This document shows, piece after piece, positions 59,881 through 64,000 of a stretch of 64,000 nt of DNA (position 1 is its first letter; every line of letters starts with the position of its first letter). The stretch comes from Devosia crocina. Its GTDB lineage: Bacteria > Pseudomonadota > Alphaproteobacteria > Rhizobiales > Devosiaceae. The position numbers and the translations under genes were made by a program. The notes beneath the pieces are model-generated. The model was not told the origin of the DNA, did no database searches, and was given only the letters and a program-made list of their open reading frames with translations. The DNA lies in the NCBI RefSeq assembly GCF_900116545.1, contig NZ_FPCK01000004.1, positions 124,001 to 188,000 on the forward strand, written 5' to 3'.

Positions 59881-59893
59881 TAGACTTCGACGA

Positions 59894-60948
<1,055 letters not shown>

Positions 60949-60952
<4 letters not shown>

Positions 60953-61776
60953 TTGAGAGCTCCCGAGGTGAGGCCGGAAACGATGCGGCGCTGCAGGATG
61001 ACGAAGGCGAGAAGGATCGGCGTCACATAGATGGCCGAATAGGCCATGATCGAACTCCAGTCGGTGGAATTTGGCCCGAGGAACCCGGAGAGGCCGACGC
61101 TGGCCGGCTGCAGGGAGGGGCTCTGGATGATCGACTTGGAGTAGATGTATTCGCCGAATGCGGTCATGAAGGTGAGGATGGCGCAAACCAGAATGCCGTT
61201 GCGCGCCAGGGGCAGGACGATGCTGAAAAACGCCCCGATGCGGGAATTGCCGTCGACCAGCGCTGCTTCCTCAAGTTCGCGCGGTACGCTCATGAAGGTG
61301 GCGCGGACGAGGACCACGAAGAAGGGCATGGCTTTGGCGGCGGCGGCCAGCACCACGGCGGTGCGCGGATAGTTGAGCATGCCCACCTGGTTGAAGCCGA
61401 CAAAGAGCGGTGTCACCATGACCGAAGCGGGCAACACCTGCAGCATCAGCACGCAGAAAAGACCGATATCGATCCACACATTGCGGTATCGCGCCAGCAC
61501 ATAAGCGCAGCCCGTGCCCAGGATGACGGTAATGGCGGTGACGCCGCCGGCGATCAGCACCGAATTGGTGAGAAAGGTCGGCATGGTGCGCCGGCCCCAG
61601 ACTTCGGCAAAGATGCCGGGATTGGGATCGCGGGGCCAGAAGGTGGGCGGATTGGCGAACATTTCCGAGCCCGTCTTGAGGCTCGTGACATACATCCAAT
61701 AGAGCGGAAAGAGGTAGACCGCGGCAAGCGCCAGGGCAACGATCAGCAGGAACCAGGGGGTATGGGACCGTGTCAT
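60949..61776 (-). CDS. Sugar ABC transporter permease (MalG/UgpE type)
   Basis: 275 residues, six helices. The EAA loop reads VPRELEEAALVDGNSRIGAF then FSIVLPLARNGI. N-terminal helix AVYLFPLYWMYVTSLKTGSE is typical of carbohydrate CUT1 permeases. Overlaps both neighbouring genes by 4 bp. Confidence 0.92.
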
Positions 61777-62675
61777 CCGCGCACCTCGTGGCGCGTCGAG
61801 CGCACATAGATCACCGAAGCAAACAGCACGAGCAGGAACATCATCACCGAAACCGTTGCGCCCTTGGCAAAGTCATAAAGCTGGAAGCTAAGCTGCCAGG
61901 ACCAGAAGCCGGCGACATTGGAGGTATTGGCGGGACCGCCCTCGGTGAGCGCGGGAAACAGATCGAATTGCTGCAGGGTGCCGATAAGCCCCAAGGAAAG
62001 CACGGCGCCGATGGTGGAGCGCATCATGGGCAGGGTGATGGTCCAGAAGCGCTGGAAAGCATTGGCGCCATCGAGTTCGGCAGCTTCGTAGAGATCGCGC
62101 GGGATGGCGGCCAGACCGACCGAGAGCAGCAGCATGTTGAAGGCCAGACCGAGCCAGATATTGGCGATGATCACGGCCCAGATGGAAAAGTTGGGATCGG
62201 ATTTCCAGAAGATGTTGGACTGGATGATGCCGAGCGATTTGAGGATGACGTTGAGGACGCCGAAATCTCCGGCAAGGATCCAGCTCCAGATCGCTCCGAC
62301 CACAAGGCCGGGCATGACCCACGACACCAGGAACAGGCCACGGATGGTGGAAGCGCCGGGGAAATTCTGCGCGAAAAACAGCGCTAGCGCGAAGCCGAGC
62401 ACGAACTGGCCGGTCATCGAGCCGAAGACGAAAACAAGCGTATTGCGAGTGACGAGCCAGAATTCGGGCTGGCGCACCACGGCAATGTAATTGTCGAAAC
62501 CGACAAAAGGGCGGATCAGCGATCCCAGGGTGAACATATCCACCTGCTGGAAGCTCATGAGCACATTGTAGACGAGCGGCGCGCCGGCGAGGGCGACCAG
62601 AAACAGCAAGGCAGCGCCGACCAGCAGGATATCGAAACCCACGCCGTCTCGCAGCCAATTGGAAATTCGCGACAC
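61773..62675 (-). CDS. Sugar ABC transporter permease (MalF/UgpA type)
   Basis: 300 residues from the GTG at 62675, preferred because GGAGGG is five bases upstream; a TTG at 62687 would add four residues. Six helices; the EAA loop is IPRDLYEAAELDGANAFQRF. With the MalG-type permease it forms the CUT1 channel. About 66 bp separate it from the substrate-binding protein gene. Confidence 0.92.
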   Translation of the reverse strand: MSRISNWLRDGVGFDILLVGAALLFLVALAGAPLVYNVLMSFQQVDMFTLGSLIRPFVGFDNYIAVVRQPEFWLVTRNTLVFVFGSMTGQFVLGFALALFFAQNFPGASTIRGLFLVSWVMPGLVVGAIWSWILAGDFGVLNVILKSLGIIQSNIFWKSDPNFSIWAVIIANIWLGLAFNMLLLSVGLAAIPRDLYEAAELDGANAFQRFWTITLPMMRSTIGAVLSLGLIGTLQQFDLFPALTEGGPANTSNVAGFWSWQLSFQLYDFAKGATVSVMMFLLVLFASVIYVRSTRHEVRG

Positions 62676-62741
62676 GAGGCCCTCCAAGGCTTTGCAGGAA
62701 AATGGCCGACCGAAGCTATTCGGCCGGCCCAGTCAGGGAGG

Positions 62742-63971
62742 TTACTGATTGAAGATCGTGTCGATGGTGGCCTGTGCCTGGTTAAGCGCATCCATGGCGG
62801 GCATCTGGCCGGTCAGGGCCTGCTGCTCGGCATCGTAGATCGCCTTGGAAATGCGCTGCCATTCCGGATGCGGACCGCGGGGCTGGGCATATTGCAGCAT
62901 CTCCTGGAAAACCTTGAGCGCATCATCCTTCTTGGCTTCGCCGGTGATCGGCAATTCGATATCGCCGCGAGCCGGCAGGTTGCCGAATTCGGGGAAGATG
63001 CGGTCTTCCTGATCAACAAAAAATTCAAGAAGGCGGAAGGCTTCATCGGGGTGCTGGGTATTGGCCATGATGCCCCAGTTAAAGCCGCCCAGGGCCGAAG
63101 AACGCTCGCCGCCTTCTTCGATGGTGGGCAGGAGCGCCACGCCCCAATCGAACTGAGCGTCCTCTACCATGCGGTCGATTTCCCAGGGGCCGGAAATAGC
63201 CATGGCCGCATTGCCGGAGTTGAAAACGCCGGTCGAATCCCATTGACCAAGGCTCAGCACGTCGCGCGATGCATAGCCGTTGTCGATGAGGCTCTTCCAG
63301 ATATCGAGAACACGCGCGGCGCCTTCGGTATTGACCTTGTCGGCATTGCCCCCGGACATCTGGATGATGGGCAGGAACTGGAACGTGCCTTCTTCACCGG
63401 CACGGGCGGAGAAGGTGACGCCATAGACGTTGTTGGCCGGGTCGGTGAGCTTTTCGGCATATTCGGCAACCTGATCCCAGGTCGTGGGCGGCTCGGTCAG
63501 CCCGGCGGCCTCGAACATGTCCTTGTTGTAGAAGATGCCGATCGTATCGGTATATTTGGGTAGGCCAAAGAGCTTGCCGTCCCAGGTGACGGAATTGAGC
63601 GGGCCTTCGAAATAATCGGCCTTGCCGATGATCTCGGAATTGGCGACGCGATCGGTGATATCGAGCATGGCGCCGCGCGAAGAAAAGAGCGCGAAATCAG
63701 GATTGTCGAACGAGACAATGTCAGGGGCATTCCCTGTCGCGAAGGCGCGCAGGGTTTCGTTGACGATCTCGTCAAAGGGAATGGCGCGATATTCGACAAC
63801 GATATCGTCATTGGCATCGTCGAATTCCTTGGAAAAGGTATCGGCAATGCCGGGGCGGTCGACGCCGTCGATCGACCAGACCTTGAGCGTAACCTGTGCA
63901 TAGGCGGGTGAAGCGGCCATAAGCGCGCCAAAAGCAAGACCAGCCAATAGACCGTGCTTGGTGAACTGCAT
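62742..63971 (-). CDS. Sugar ABC transporter substrate-binding protein (CUT1 family)
   Basis: 409 residues, ATG at 63971 with GGGAGG upstream. Signal peptide 1-25 (LLAGLAFGALMAASPAYA). The family-1 extracellular binding-protein fold is shown by SFDNPDFALFSSRGAMLDIT, TDTIGIFYNKDMFEAAGLTE and GNAAMAISGPWEIDRM. It should bind an oligosaccharide for the downstream permeases. Given the GH127 gene at the operon end, arabino-oligosaccharides are the best guess. First visible gene of this operon; only 29 bp remain to the window edge. Confidence 0.9.
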   Translation of the reverse strand: MQFTKHGLLAGLAFGALMAASPAYAQVTLKVWSIDGVDRPGIADTFSKEFDDANDDIVVEYRAIPFDEIVNETLRAFATGNAPDIVSFDNPDFALFSSRGAMLDITDRVANSEIIGKADYFEGPLNSVTWDGKLFGLPKYTDTIGIFYNKDMFEAAGLTEPPTTWDQVAEYAEKLTDPANNVYGVTFSARAGEEGTFQFLPIIQMSGGNADKVNTEGAARVLDIWKSLIDNGYASRDVLSLGQWDSTGVFNSGNAAMAISGPWEIDRMVEDAQFDWGVALLPTIEEGGERSSALGGFNWGIMANTQHPDEAFRLLEFFVDQEDRIFPEFGNLPARGDIELPITGEAKKDDALKVFQEMLQYAQPRGPHPEWQRISKAIYDAEQQALTGQMPAMDALNQAQATIDTIFNQ

Positions 63972-64000
63972 TATATCCTCCCATTGCGGCCTCGGCCGCG

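Overview
The window looks like a piece of an alphaproteobacterial chromosome, most likely order Hyphomicrobiales and possibly Devosia-like. This is an inference from GC-rich coding sequence, Mrp/Pha-type antiporter genes with fused A and B subunits, an HmuPSTUV haem operon, OpgG/H/C periplasmic glucan genes, a dense cluster of GANTC (CcrM-type) sites, and many ATGA start/stop overlaps. Coding density is high, with about 57 supported protein genes including several short ones. No rRNA, tRNA, CRISPR array, prophage or insertion sequence was seen.

Layout, left to right. 1-872 (minus): end of a chemotaxis operon (STAS protein, CheY, start of CheA), preceded by a 580-bp non-coding stretch with eight GANTC sites and two CtrA-like boxes. 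1455-3960: a LacI regulator divergent from a Gfo/Idh/MocA oxidoreductase. 4143-10513: haem uptake, hmuPSTUV on minus and a TonB-dependent receptor divergent on plus. 10669-16032: a YtfQ-YtfR-YtfT-YjfF furanose-sugar ABC importer with a GntR regulator. 16187-18546 (minus): a sugar 1-dehydrogenase and a glycerate 2-kinase. 18670-21451: DUF1045, phnM and phnN (C-P lyase accessory enzymes) and two tiny genes. 21483-27754: a minus-strand operon of two-subunit transketolase, FGGY kinase, TIM-barrel isomerase and nucleoside-hydrolase-like protein, with a divergent DeoR regulator. 28099-32804: opgG, opgH and opgC. 32801-37170: a second LacI regulator divergent from a GH38 alpha-mannosidase. 37369-43152 (minus): tex, and a LolD/MacB-like ATPase with a large FtsX-type permease. 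43293-44491: short exported or hypothetical genes, and two tandem TGTGA-N6-TCACA palindromes. 44618-47923 (minus): a proV-proW-proX osmoprotectant importer. 48391-54324: a six-gene Mrp antiporter. 54434-57785: a probable general-stress operon of membrane-anchored, LEA-like proteins plus a YihY/BrkB membrane protein. 57817-63971 (minus): a sugar ABC importer followed by a GH127 beta-L-arabinofuranosidase.

The contents fit a plant-polysaccharide-using soil or saline bacterium. GH127 with its ABC importer, the YtfQRT-YjfF furanose importer and the arabinose/galactose 1-dehydrogenase could form one L-arabinose/galactose route. The transketolase/kinase/isomerase set resembles the non-oxidative D-apiose pathway. 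proVWX, Mrp, opgGHC and the LEA-like operon all serve osmotic, salt or envelope stress.

The least explained signals are the GANTC cluster (1095-1245), the tandem CRP-type palindromes (44138-44177) over a 35-codon ORF, the nucleoside-hydrolase-like gene in the pentulose operon, and the 11-residue repeats of the 55503-56624 protein behind an EcfG/RpoE2-like promoter. Several distinct intergenic palindromic repeats are scattered through the window.
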